Shown: positions 1-7,785 of the stretch, in pieces | Layout of the letters: each line of letters begins with the position of its first letter | How positions within the stretch are numbered: position 1 is the first letter of the stretch | Source: Gammaproteobacteria bacterium | GTDB taxonomy: Bacteria > Pseudomonadota > Gammaproteobacteria > Poriferisulfidales > GCA-002705445 | Assembly (NCBI GenBank): GCA_029268385.1 | Contig: JAQWPG010000006.1 | Span: 1-64,000 of the forward strand | DNA length: 64,000 bases | Direction: 5' to 3' | The notes under the pieces: generated by a model | Told to the model about the DNA's origin: nothing | What the model saw: only the letters and a program-made list of their open reading frames with translations | The model's database searches: none | Made by a program: the position numbers and the translations under genes

Positions 1-1301
1 CCTGGATTTACTTCATTATCCATGCTTACAGAAGAATAATTTGCCATGAATTTCACAGTATTAGTTACATACCAGTTCACACCAATTACCGTTCTATCGA
101 GATCAACTTTATTTTCTGCTACTGTTCCCTCATCAGCATCGTCAACCGATATATCCTCATATCGTAATACTAATTCAACAGCGCCCATTTTTCCTTTTGG
201 CTTAATCTTGTCAAATTTTGCACCTTTCCATTTATAACCTCTAGTTTCACCAGTGAGTACATATGAAAGTTGGCCATAATATCCATCCCATTCATATCCA
301 TTAGAACCGTTTTCTAATTCAGTTTCATTATCAAAATATTCAGCTTGTACTGAGAATGGCCCACTTACATACGCTGCTTCAACACCTATGTTTGTGATAT
401 CACCTGCTGCTGCATCTGCTAATGTAGTTTTGTCACCTTGATGAATCCCTAGTCGCAGTGAAACATTTGCCGCTTCGCCTTTATAATCAGCAATACCATA
501 TGTCACTCCAAAATGGCCGTATTGGCTTTTACCCAATTTTGGAGAATAGTTTAATCTAGCAGTTGTATGCCAAATCATATCGTTATTATCATCTGAATCA
601 TTTTTATAGGCATCAAACACTGAAAGTGCACCAGAAATGCGACTCTCTTTATCGTAAAAACCCAATTTAACACCAGCACCATCACCTGGTTTTCCAACTA
701 AGTAATTTACTTTGGTATTCATAGAATTTAATAAACTTCTCTCTATTGTCGATATCCATTTTGACGAAGTCCTCTCCTCCAACATCATGTCAGCTGTTGT
801 TTTTCCTGCAGTTATAAAAAAGCCATTTAATGTATCGTATTTTATATACCCCTCGTGTAAATTGGCTGAATCGTTTTCTGAATTAAAGTCATATGTCGCT
901 TTATAAGACCAATGATCATTTACAGAACCTTTTATATTGATTCTTGTTCTTCTCCACTCCATATCAGAAAATGATTTGTTTTCAGTTTGATGCCCAGAAT
1001 CCATTGAATCGTAGTCCATCATTAAACGTCCACCAATTGAAAATTTTTGCTTTCCAGATTTAATTTTGATCCCACCGCCAGATGTGTCGATTGTTAAACC
1101 TGATTTTAATTTAGTTTTAACAACACCACTTTGATTGATAGAGGTTTGTTGCTTTTGAGCCTGCTCGAGAGCTTGAATTTTCATCAAAGCATTTTGAAGT
1201 TGCTCTTTCATTTCAGAAAACTCTGCTTCTGTTATAGAATATGCAGGCTGGGTTATGAATGCCATCATTAATATAATTGATGGTAAAAATTTTAATCTCA
1301 T
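1..1301 (-). CDS. Phosphate-selective porin O/P family protein (3' end cut by window edge)
   Basis: The reading frame is open from an ATG at 1301 down to base 1, about 433 codons, and the C-terminus lies outside the window. A signal peptide of about 22 residues (MRLKFLPSIILMMAF, then a QPAYS cleavage region) is followed by a short coiled coil rich in Glu, Gln and Lys (about residues 23-52). A beta-rich segment with FSIGGRLMMDYD and many alternating aromatic/polar strands follows. This order (signal, short coiled coil, 16-strand-type barrel) is that of OprP/OprO-like porins, which pass phosphate or polyphosphate through the outer membrane. A GGAG ribosome site precedes the ATG. It is divergent from pstS with a candidate Pho box between them, which supports a phosphate role. 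Substrate choice is inferred. Confidence 0.85.
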   Translation of the reverse strand, partial: MRLKFLPSIILMMAFITQPAYSITEAEFSEMKEQLQNALMKIQALEQAQKQQTSINQSGVVKTKLKSGLTIDTSGGGIKIKSGKQKFSIGGRLMMDYDSMDSGHQTENKSFSDMEWRRTRINIKGSVNDHWSYKATYDFNSENDSANLHEGYIKYDTLNGFFITAGKTTADMMLEERTSSKWISTIERSLLNSMNTKVNYLVGKPGDGAGVKLGFYDKESRISGALSVFDAYKNDSDDNNDMIWHTTARLNYSPKLGKSQYGHFGVTYGIADYKGEAANVSLRLGIHQGDKTTLADAAAGDITNIGVEAAYVSGPFSVQAEYFDNETELENGSNGYEWDGYYGQLSYVLTGETRGYKWKGAKFDKIKPKGKMGAVELVLRYEDISVDDADEGTVAENKVDLDRTVIGVNWYVTNTVKFMANYSSVSMDNEVNP

Positions 1302-1427
1302 GCTTTATCTCCTAAATTAACGTTAATAAATTTATGTAAATACCTAGATTGTCTGGGATTATATTAATTCATAATTTGATTTACATGGGAGATATTAATT
1401 TCTAAATATTACGATATTCTTAATATT

Positions 1428-1447
1428 TTATTAAAGTTTTATGACAA
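1428..1447 (-). promoter_or_regulatory. Candidate Pho box between the porin gene and pstS
   Basis: Read on the minus strand the sequence is TTGTCATAAAACTTTAATAA. It matches the PhoB direct-repeat consensus well in the first half (TGTCATAAAAC) and moderately in the second (TTTAAT for TGTCAT). It lies about 130 bp before the porin start and about 80 bp before pstS, so it could serve either gene. The match is by eye only. Confidence 0.5.
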
Positions 1448-1526
1448 ATCCTTTTCTTAATAAATATGTAACATTACTATGAGATATTTCTATCCGCACA
1501 AACAAACTTTAATGGAGATATAAGAA

Positions 1527-2594
1527 ATGATAAGAAAAATTCTAGGAATTGCTTTAATTTTAGTTGTCTTGCCTCAAACAGCGATTGCAAGAGATCAAAT
1601 TAATATTGTGGGCTCTTCTACAGTTTACCCATTTGCTATAGTGGTAGCTGAAAAATTTGGTAAAACCACTGATCACAAAACTCCAAAAATTGAAACTACT
1701 GGATCAGGTGGCGGAATGAAACTTTTTTGTGCAGGAGTTGGAGCACAACATCCAGATTTTACAAATTCTTCTAGGGCTATAAAGAAAAGCGAAATAAAAA
1801 ATTGTAATAAAAATGGCGTCGGGGATATTACTGAAGTCAAAGTCGGTTACGATGGTATTGTAGTGGCCAACTCGAAGTCTGCAAAAAGGTATGCAATTGA
1901 TACTATGGATCTATATCTGGCATTGGCAAAAGAAATACCTAATCCTGATGGTTCTGAAACATTTATCACAAATCCAAATAAAACCTGGAAAGATGTTAAC
2001 CCTAATCTTCCTGCTATTAAGATTGAAGTACTGGGACCACCTCCTACTTCTGGAACAAGAGATGCGTTCTCAGAGCTTGCATTAGAAAAAGGTGGCTGCA
2101 AAAAAATTAAATGGATTGAGGCATTGAAGAAAAAAAATAAACAAGAATATAAAGCAAAATGTCACACTACAAGAGAGGATGGACATTTTATTGAATCTGG
2201 AGAAAACGATAATCTTATGGTGCAAAAACTAGTATCAAATCCAAACGCACTAGCTATTTTTGGCTTTAGTTTTTTAGATCAAAACGCTGATAAAGTTCAA
2301 GGCGCAATCATAAATGGTGTTGAACCTTCTTTTGAAAATATTGCAAATGGACAATACTCAATTTCTAGACCTTTATTTTTTTACATAAAGAATGCTCACG
2401 TTGGAGTAATACCGGGAATGTTGGAATATGTAGAAGAATTTTTAAGTGATCAAGCATCTGGTGAGGATGGTTATCTAGGTGAGAAAGGCTTAATATCTAT
2501 GCCTAACGAGGAGAGATCTAAATTAAATCCTAAGGTTTTAAGCTTGTCATTAATTGTTGGCGAGGAATCACCATCAAAACTAAATGAAAAATAA
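1527..2594 (+). CDS. pstS: Periplasmic phosphate-binding protein PstS
   Basis: The protein has 355 residues. A signal peptide (residues 1-21, ending TAIA) is followed directly by the phosphate-binding loop GSSTVYPF (29-36), and a second ligand loop TSGTRDAF lies near residue 175. These are hallmarks of the PstS family, which hands phosphate to the PstCAB ABC transporter. The C-terminal half has SISRPLFFYIKNAH, typical of the larger proteobacterial PstS forms. An AGATATAAGAA ribosome site precedes the ATG. The usual pstC, pstA and pstB genes do not follow; an unrelated repeat protein does. The transporter must therefore lie elsewhere, or this PstS acts separately. Confidence 0.93.
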   Translation: MIRKILGIALILVVLPQTAIARDQINIVGSSTVYPFAIVVAEKFGKTTDHKTPKIETTGSGGGMKLFCAGVGAQHPDFTNSSRAIKKSEIKNCNKNGVGDITEVKVGYDGIVVANSKSAKRYAIDTMDLYLALAKEIPNPDGSETFITNPNKTWKDVNPNLPAIKIEVLGPPPTSGTRDAFSELALEKGGCKKIKWIEALKKKNKQEYKAKCHTTREDGHFIESGENDNLMVQKLVSNPNALAIFGFSFLDQNADKVQGAIINGVEPSFENIANGQYSISRPLFFYIKNAHVGVIPGMLEYVEEFLSDQASGEDGYLGEKGLISMPNEERSKLNPKVLSLSLIVGEESPSKLNEK

Positions 2595-2773
2595 AAGTTA
2601 TTAGCAATAAATTAAAAAAGTAGAATTGATATAGTAAGTATTTTTTACAACTACTTAATTTCTAGCTATTAAACTTTCTATTCCTTATAATAATGAGCCA
2701 GTTTAATTAGAAACTGTAATATATTGCTAATAAAGCAAATATAACAAAAAATATTATTTTTAAGGAAATTGAG

Positions 2774-3112
2774 ATGGAATTAGTTAAAAAAACAGATAAT
2801 TACACTATCTATAAAAAAAGATCAGGTAGGTATGCTGTTCAAAACAAAGATAAAAAATATTTAACAGAAAAAGAAAAAGTAGAAATCTTATTGGCAGAGA
2901 AGCTTATAAAAATATCTCCTAGCAAAAAACCTGTTGAAGAAGCACCTGCTGTTGAAGAAGCACCTGCTGCTGAAACACCTGTTGAAGAAGCACCTGCTGC
3001 TGAAACACCTGTTGAAGAAGCACCTGCTGCTGAAACACCTGTTGAAGAAGCACCTGCTGCTGAAACACCTGTTGAAGAAGCACCTGCTGCTGAACAGGAA
3101 ACAAAAGAATAA
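2774..3112 (+). CDS. Small protein with an Ala/Pro/Glu-rich tandem-repeat tail
   Basis: The protein has 112 residues. The first 50 are lysine- and tyrosine-rich (MELVKKTDNYTIYKKRSGRY, then DKKYLTEKEKVEILLAEKLI) and look like a small folded domain. The rest is an acidic disordered tail built from the 10-residue unit PVEEAPAAET. The gene has a good ribosome site (AAGGAAATTGAG) and a TATAAT at 2686-2691. It ends 6 bp before the convergent ispB stop. I do not recognise the N-terminal domain. Pro/Ala/Glu tails of this kind often act as flexible linkers or spacers, but no function can be assigned here. Confidence 0.7.
   Translation: MELVKKTDNYTIYKKRSGRYAVQNKDKKYLTEKEKVEILLAEKLIKISPSKKPVEEAPAVEEAPAAETPVEEAPAAETPVEEAPAAETPVEEAPAAETPVEEAPAAEQETKE
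2930..3097 (+). repeat. 30-bp in-frame tandem repeat
   Basis: Four exact or near-exact 30-bp units start at 2978, 3008, 3038 and 3068, beginning CCTGTTGAAGAAGCACCTGC. They are preceded by shortened versions from 2930. The unit is a multiple of three, so copy-number changes keep the frame. It has no stops in several frames, which creates spurious overlapping ORFs on both strands. Confidence 0.95.
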
Positions 3113-3118
3113 AATAAT

Positions 3119-4090
3119 TTATTTTTTTCTGTTTATAGAAAATTCTGCAAGAAAGTTCAATAAAGAACCTATTTCAGAATTTTCAACTACTTCTAAATTT
3201 TTCTTTGCTAAATTCACGAACTCTTTTGCTTTATCTTCTGTAAGTTTTATTGAATCTGTTTCAAAAATTATGTCCCTTAAAATCATAAAATCTTCAATTT
3301 TTCTATTTTGAATGATTTCTTTCAAAATATGTTTTTTTTCTTTTGTGCAATTTTGAAAGGCGTAAATAAAAGGCAAAGTAATCTTACCGCCACTTAAATC
3401 GTCACCAATATTTTTACCAATTTGCTCGTTTGATTCAGCTGTGTAATCTAAAACATCATCTGATATTTGAAAAGCTAGTCCAATATTCCTTCCATACATT
3501 GCAAGATTTTTTCTAACATTGTCATCGCAATTTGCTAATACAGCTGTGCATTCGCATAAAGCTTCGAATAGAGTTGCAGTCTTATATTCTATTACCTTTA
3601 AATATTGATTTATATTTGTTTCTACTTGGTCAACACACATTAACTGCAAAACTTCTCCTTTAGCAATGGTATTTGTTGCATGAGACAAAATTTTCATGAT
3701 TTCCATATCGTCAAGCTCGACCATAATCTCAAATGATCTTGAGTACAAAAAATCACCGACTAAAACACTAGCTTCGTTTCCCCACACTTTGTTTACAGTG
3801 TCTTTACCTCTCCTTTTGCCAGACAGATCTACAACATCATCATGTAAAAGAGTTGCAGTATGAATAAACTCTATAATAACTGCTAATTTATAAGATTTTT
3901 CTTTTTCTAAATTTAAAGCTTTGCCAATTATTGCGACCAAAATTGGTCGGATCTTTTTGGAAGGAGCATCTATTATGTATTTAGAAACTTTTTCAATTAA
4001 TTCAATATCAGACTCTAAATAGCGCTCGATATAAGATTTAATATCCGAAATTTCATCTTGCATACTATTACTTATAGTATTGTAATCCAT
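3119..4090 (-). CDS. ispB: Octaprenyl diphosphate synthase (trans-polyprenyl synthase)
   Basis: The protein has 323 residues and adds isopentenyl units to an allylic diphosphate to make the ubiquinone side chain. The first aspartate-rich motif DDVVD is at residues 84-88, followed by GKRRG and the usual VGDFLYSRSF stretch. The second motif, DDVLD, follows near residue 215, with GKNIGDDLSGGKITLP after it. The gene sits divergently upstream of rplU-rpmA, a common gammaproteobacterial arrangement. ubiA, which uses its product, is at 21.8-22.6 kb. Chain length (C40 versus others) cannot be read from sequence alone. Confidence 0.93.
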   Translation of the reverse strand: MDYNTISNSMQDEISDIKSYIERYLESDIELIEKVSKYIIDAPSKKIRPILVAIIGKALNLEKEKSYKLAVIIEFIHTATLLHDDVVDLSGKRRGKDTVNKVWGNEASVLVGDFLYSRSFEIMVELDDMEIMKILSHATNTIAKGEVLQLMCVDQVETNINQYLKVIEYKTATLFEALCECTAVLANCDDNVRKNLAMYGRNIGLAFQISDDVLDYTAESNEQIGKNIGDDLSGGKITLPFIYAFQNCTKEKKHILKEIIQNRKIEDFMILRDIIFETDSIKLTEDKAKEFVNLAKKNLEVVENSEIGSLLNFLAEFSINRKK

Positions 4091-4167
4091 TATAGAGCCT
4101 TAAATTTGTAATAATTCATTATTTTGGAGTAATTATAACAAAATATCATTATATTCTTAACAATACA

Positions 4168-4196
4168 TTGACCTATATTTTGCATAAATGTAGAAT
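4168..4196 (+). promoter_or_regulatory. Sigma-70 promoter of rplU-rpmA
   Basis: The -35 TTGACC (4168-4173) and -10 TAGAAT (4191-4196) are separated by exactly 17 bp. Each matches consensus at five of six bases. The -10 ends 35 bp before the rplU ATG. Confidence 0.7.
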
Positions 4197-4231
4197 ACTC
4201 AGCCTAATATGTAAATTATAAAGAGAATGCT

Positions 4232-4546
4232 ATGTATGCTGTTATAAGTACCGGTGGGAAACAATATAGAGTTTCAAAAGGTGACATAATCCAAATAGAA
4301 AAATTAGATCAAAATGAAGGGGAAACTGTTCTTTTTGACAAAATCCTTTTAATTTCTAATAACGGCAAAGTAAGCATAGGTAAGCCTTTTTTAGAAAAAA
4401 GTAAAATTGAAGGTGTTGTGAAATCACAAGGTAGGGATAAAAAAGTTAGTATAATAAAATTCCACAGAAGAAAGCATTACAAAAAACAAGCAGGTCATAG
4501 ACAAAGTTTTACTAAAGTTGAAATAACAAATATAGCTGAGGGTTAA
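4232..4546 (+). CDS. rplU: 50S ribosomal protein L21
   Basis: The protein has 104 residues, the normal length. It opens with the L21 signature MYAVISTGGKQYRVSKGD and ends with the basic KFHRRKHYKKQAGHRQ stretch that contacts 23S rRNA. It is first in the rplU-rpmA pair, 3 bp before rpmA, and is driven by a recognisable sigma-70 promoter. Confidence 0.98.
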   Translation: MYAVISTGGKQYRVSKGDIIQIEKLDQNEGETVLFDKILLISNNGKVSIGKPFLEKSKIEGVVKSQGRDKKVSIIKFHRRKHYKKQAGHRQSFTKVEITNIAEG

Positions 4547-4549
4547 GAA

Positions 4550-4807
4550 ATGGCTCATAAAAAAGCAGGCGGAAGTACCAGAAACGGTAGAGATTCAGAA
4601 TCCAAAAGACTTGGTGTTAAAAAATATGGTGGAGAGCTTGTTAAAGCTGGAAACATCATCATTAGACAGCGTGGTACAAAAATTCACCCAGGTGAAAATG
4701 TTGGTTGTGGGAAAGATCATACTCTTTTTGCTAAATCGGCTGGACATGTTCAATTCTCAGTCAAAGGCCCGAAAAACAAAAAAATTGTAAGTATAATTTC
4801 TATATAA
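4550..4807 (+). CDS. rpmA: 50S ribosomal protein L27
   Basis: The protein has 85 residues. The N-terminus [16 protein letters not shown] is the conserved L27 tail that reaches the peptidyl-transferase centre. It has no N-terminal extension needing cleavage. [10 protein letters not shown] and the [14 protein letters not shown] loop follow. Order and spacing after rplU are standard. Confidence 0.98.
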   Translation: MAHKKAGGSTRNGRDSESKRLGVKKYGGELVKAGNIIIRQRGTKIHPGENVGCGKDHTLFAKSAGHVQFSVKGPKNKKIVSIISI

Positions 4808-4902
4808 AACTTAGCATTTCAAGTATTACCTAATTATATTAAAAATCTTATTTTATGCGTTTAACGTATAATAACATCTGTATTTAACTAAAATAAATTA
4901 TT

Positions 4903-5919
4903 ATGAAATTTGTTGATGAAGTTCAAATTGACGTAAAAGCTGGAAAAGGTGGAAATGGAATAGCAAGTTTCAGAAGAGAGAAATATATCGAATTCGGCGG
5001 CCCTGACGGAGGAGATGGTGGTGATGGCGGAAACATATACTTAAAAGGTACAAAAAATTTGAATACTCTTGCAGATTTTCGAACTCAAAAAAAATTTGAG
5101 GCTCAAAATGGTGACAGTGGAATGAGTAAAAATAAAACCGGACGAAAAGGCGATGATTTAAATATTTTAGTGCCACTTGGAACAATCGTTTGTAATGCAG
5201 ATAATGGGGTTTTAATCAGTGAATTAGTCAATGATGGAGAAAAACTTCTTGTAGCAAAAGGTGGTAAACATGGTTTTGGTAATCTAAGATTTAAATCTTC
5301 AACCAATAGGGCTCCCAGAAAGGCTACTAAAGGGTTAGATGGCGAGGAATTAAGCTTAAAGCTAGAACTTAAGTTATTGGCTGACGCAGGATTCCTTGGA
5401 AAGCCTAATGCTGGAAAGTCATCGCTTTTACGAGCAATGACTAGAGCAAAACCTAAAGTTGCGAATTACCCATTCACAACTATAAACCCTTCTCTTGGCG
5501 TTGTTGATATAGGCTTTGGAGAAAGTTATGTAATTGCTGACATACCAGGTTTAATAGAGGGTGCTGCAGACGGAGTAGGCTTAGGCACACAATTTTTAAA
5601 ACATTTATCAAGGACAAATATACTTTTACATGTTGTTGATGTGCAAAACGTAGATGGTGGAGATAATATAAGTAAAGAGTTATTCGAGATCAACTCTGAG
5701 CTGAAGAAATTTGATGAAGATTTAAGTAAAAAAACACAATATATAATATTTAATAAAGTTGATTTACTTTCAGATAAGGCATTAATCAGTCTTAGAAAGA
5801 AAATATATGAAGAATATAAAAAAGATAAAGTATTTTTTACATCAACAATAAATAATAATGGAATTGAAGAATTAAAAAAGTTTATATTAAAAGAATTGGA
5901 TAACTTGAAAACTAAGTGA
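4903..5919 (+). CDS. obgE: Obg GTPase (ribosome assembly)
   Basis: The protein has 338 residues. The Obg fold (about 1-158) has its glycine-rich loops (GPDGGDGGDGGNIYL). The GTPase domain follows with P-loop GKPNAGKSS, switch region TTINPSLG, DIPGL (G3) and NKVD (G4). It is a late-acting 50S assembly factor and ppGpp-responsive GTPase. The C-terminal acidic tail seen in E. coli is missing, giving a shorter protein. A TATAAT at 4867-4872 lies in the 95-bp gap after rpmA, so the gene may have its own promoter. Confidence 0.97.
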   Translation: MKFVDEVQIDVKAGKGGNGIASFRREKYIEFGGPDGGDGGDGGNIYLKGTKNLNTLADFRTQKKFEAQNGDSGMSKNKTGRKGDDLNILVPLGTIVCNADNGVLISELVNDGEKLLVAKGGKHGFGNLRFKSSTNRAPRKATKGLDGEELSLKLELKLLADAGFLGKPNAGKSSLLRAMTRAKPKVANYPFTTINPSLGVVDIGFGESYVIADIPGLIEGAADGVGLGTQFLKHLSRTNILLHVVDVQNVDGGDNISKELFEINSELKKFDEDLSKKTQYIIFNKVDLLSDKALISLRKKIYEEYKKDKVFFTSTINNNGIEELKKFILKELDNLKTK

Positions 5920-5961
5920 GAGAATCTAAAAGTAAATTGAATTAATAAAAATCTTTAAATT

Positions 5962-6306
5962 ATGAGCCACAATAAAAAAAATTTAGAAGACTTAGAGGTA
6001 TCAATAAATGCATTAAAAGAAAAAGCATCTACAATAAATGATAGCATAAAAAAGCATTATAAAATTTCAAATAAAAAAAGCAATTTTAAAGAAAATAGAA
6101 AAAATTTATCTAATTTGGAAAATGAGTATAATGCCGAGATCTTAAGTAAAAAAAGTGATTTAAATATTTTAGAAAATAAGCTTCAGAAAGAAATTTATAG
6201 TTTGAAAAAAAAACAGAGAATTTTAGTTTTTATACTTTATGTATTAGCAATATTATTTATATGTTCTATATTATTAGCCATTGAGCTAAACTTATTTAAA
6301 ATTTAA
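5962..6306 (+). CDS. Hypothetical coiled-coil protein with C-terminal membrane anchor
   Basis: The protein has 114 residues. Residues 1-90 are charged and helical with heptad-like Leu/Ile spacing (LENEYNAEILSKKSDLNILE), predicting a coiled coil. Residues about 90-112 form one hydrophobic helix (FILYVLAILFICSILLAIEL), giving a tail-anchored topology. It lies between obgE and proB on the same strand with short gaps (42 and 13 bp), so it is probably co-transcribed. I do not recognise the family. Confidence 0.65.
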   Translation: MSHNKKNLEDLEVSINALKEKASTINDSIKKHYKISNKKSNFKENRKNLSNLENEYNAEILSKKSDLNILENKLQKEIYSLKKKQRILVFILYVLAILFICSILLAIELNLFKI

Positions 6307-6319
6307 TCCTAAAACAATT

Positions 6320-7423
6320 ATGAAAGAAACCTGGGTAATTAAAATTGGAAGCTCATTAGTAACTAAAAGTACGACAGGCCTAGATATAAAAAATATCAGA
6401 GGATGGGCTACTCAGATTAATGAAATTATTAATAATAATATAGATGTTATTTTAGTTTCATCTGGAGCAATAGCAGAAGGGATGAACAGACTTGGATTAA
6501 TTAAAAGACCAAGTTCTTCTAGTCAACTTCAAGCTCTGGCTGCAATTGGTCAAATGGGCCTTATAAAAGCATATGAGGTAGCCTTCAAAAAATACAATAT
6601 TACTACTGCTCAAATGCTTTTGACTGCGGAGGACTTGAGTAATAGAGAAAGATATTTAAATGCAAGAAACACTTTATCAAATTTAATGAATTATGGTGCC
6701 ATTCCTATAATTAATGAAAATGACACCATATCTACTGATGAAATAAAATTTGGCGATAATGACACATTAGCTTCTTTAGTTGCAAACCTTAGTGAGGCTA
6801 AGAATTTAGTAATTCTTACTGATCAAAATGGATTGTATACAGCCGATCCAAAAATAAGTAAATCTGCAGAGTTAATAGAACGTATATCTGTGTCCGATAA
6901 AAATCTTAATAAATATGCTGGGCCAAGTAATAATTCTCTTGGCAGAGGGGGAATGATTACAAAAATTACAGCTGCAAAGAAAGCTGCAAAATCAAACACT
7001 CAGACCATCATATCTAACGGAAGAAAAAAAAATATATTGATTAAAATTCTGAATAACGAAAAAAATATTGGAACTTTTGTATACAATAAAAGTACAGCGG
7101 TTAAATCAAAAAAACAATGGATAGCAAATTCTTTAAAAATTAAAGGTAGATTAATAATTGATTTAGGTGCTAAAAAAGTAATTAAAAAATCAGGTAAAAG
7201 TCTTTTACCGGTTGGCATAAAATCTATAGAAGGAAATTTTCAAAAAGGTGATATGTTAATTATCTGCGGGGCCAATAAAGTAGAAATCGCAAGAGGTTTA
7301 ACTAATTATGATTCAAAATTACTAAAAAAGATTATTGGAAAATCAACAATTGAAATTAAAAAAGAATATGGTGTATTTGATAGTGAAGTAGTAATTCACA
7401 GAGATAACATGATTGTTTCTTAG
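6320..7423 (+). CDS. proB: Glutamate 5-kinase with PUA domain
   Basis: The protein has 367 residues. The amino-acid kinase domain starts WVIKIGSSLVT and has VSSGAIAEGM, NENDTIS and LTDQNGLYTADP. The C-terminal PUA domain covers about 275-367. It phosphorylates glutamate in the first step of proline synthesis and is normally feedback-inhibited by proline. proA is not in this window. Its TAG stop (7421-7423) overlaps by two bases the TAA stop of the convergent rpsT. Confidence 0.96.
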   Translation: MKETWVIKIGSSLVTKSTTGLDIKNIRGWATQINEIINNNIDVILVSSGAIAEGMNRLGLIKRPSSSSQLQALAAIGQMGLIKAYEVAFKKYNITTAQMLLTAEDLSNRERYLNARNTLSNLMNYGAIPIINENDTISTDEIKFGDNDTLASLVANLSEAKNLVILTDQNGLYTADPKISKSAELIERISVSDKNLNKYAGPSNNSLGRGGMITKITAAKKAAKSNTQTIISNGRKKNILIKILNNEKNIGTFVYNKSTAVKSKKQWIANSLKIKGRLIIDLGAKKVIKKSGKSLLPVGIKSIEGNFQKGDMLIICGANKVEIARGLTNYDSKLLKKIIGKSTIEIKKEYGVFDSEVVIHRDNMIVS

Positions 7424-7683
7424 CTTAATTCAATTATTTGTTTATTCAGTCTACTCTTATATCTAGCAGCTTTGTTTTTATGAATAATACCTTTAGAAAC
7501 ACTTGAATCAATTACTGGCACAGCTATTTTATAATTTTCACTAGCAAGAGTTTTGTTTCCAGAATCAATTGCCTTAACAACATTTTTTATAAATGTTCTT
7601 AGTTTTGATTTTTGAGCCACATTTCTTTCTCTTCTAACTAAAGACTGTCTTGCTCTTTTTCTTGCTTGGGCAGTATTTGCCAT
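7420..7683 (-). CDS. rpsT: 30S ribosomal protein S20
   Basis: The protein has 87 residues when started at the ATG ending at 7683, giving MANTAQARKRARQ, the conserved S20 N-terminus. An open frame extends 11 codons further upstream, but it lacks this signature and would reach into the promoter. AAAGG upstream provides a ribosome site. The gene is convergent with proB and divergent from murJ. S20 binds 16S rRNA early in 30S assembly. Confidence 0.96.
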   Translation of the reverse strand: MANTAQARKRARQSLVRRERNVAQKSKLRTFIKNVVKAIDSGNKTLASENYKIAVPVIDSSVSKGIIHKNKAARYKSRLNKQIIELS

Positions 7684-7714
7684 AAAATTGATACCTTTGT
7701 TGATAAAAGACGAC

Positions 7715-7743
7715 AATATGAGGTTTTATTACTAATTTGTCAA
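7715..7743 (-). promoter_or_regulatory. Sigma-70 promoter of rpsT
   Basis: On the minus strand there is a perfect TTGACA (7738-7743), then 17 bp, then CATATT (7715-7720, four of six matches). The -10 is about 31 bp before the S20 ATG. Confidence 0.6.
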
Positions 7744-7785
7744 TAAGAAAGTAAAAAATAGTCAAAAATTATATATAATTACGCA

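Noticed and set aside
2930-3097. CRISPR-like array of 30-bp repeats
   Set aside because: The units are contiguous with no spacers and keep one reading frame with a clear peptide repeat; it is a coding tandem repeat.
2919-3311. Overlapping Leu/His- and Gln/Val-rich ORFs on both strands at the 30-bp repeat
   Set aside because: They arise because the repeat lacks stops in other frames. They have no ribosome sites and one runs into ispB on the opposite strand.
4970-5306. Minus-strand ORFs inside obgE
   Set aside because: These are antisense shadows of the glycine-rich Obg domain, with no ribosome sites or conserved motifs.
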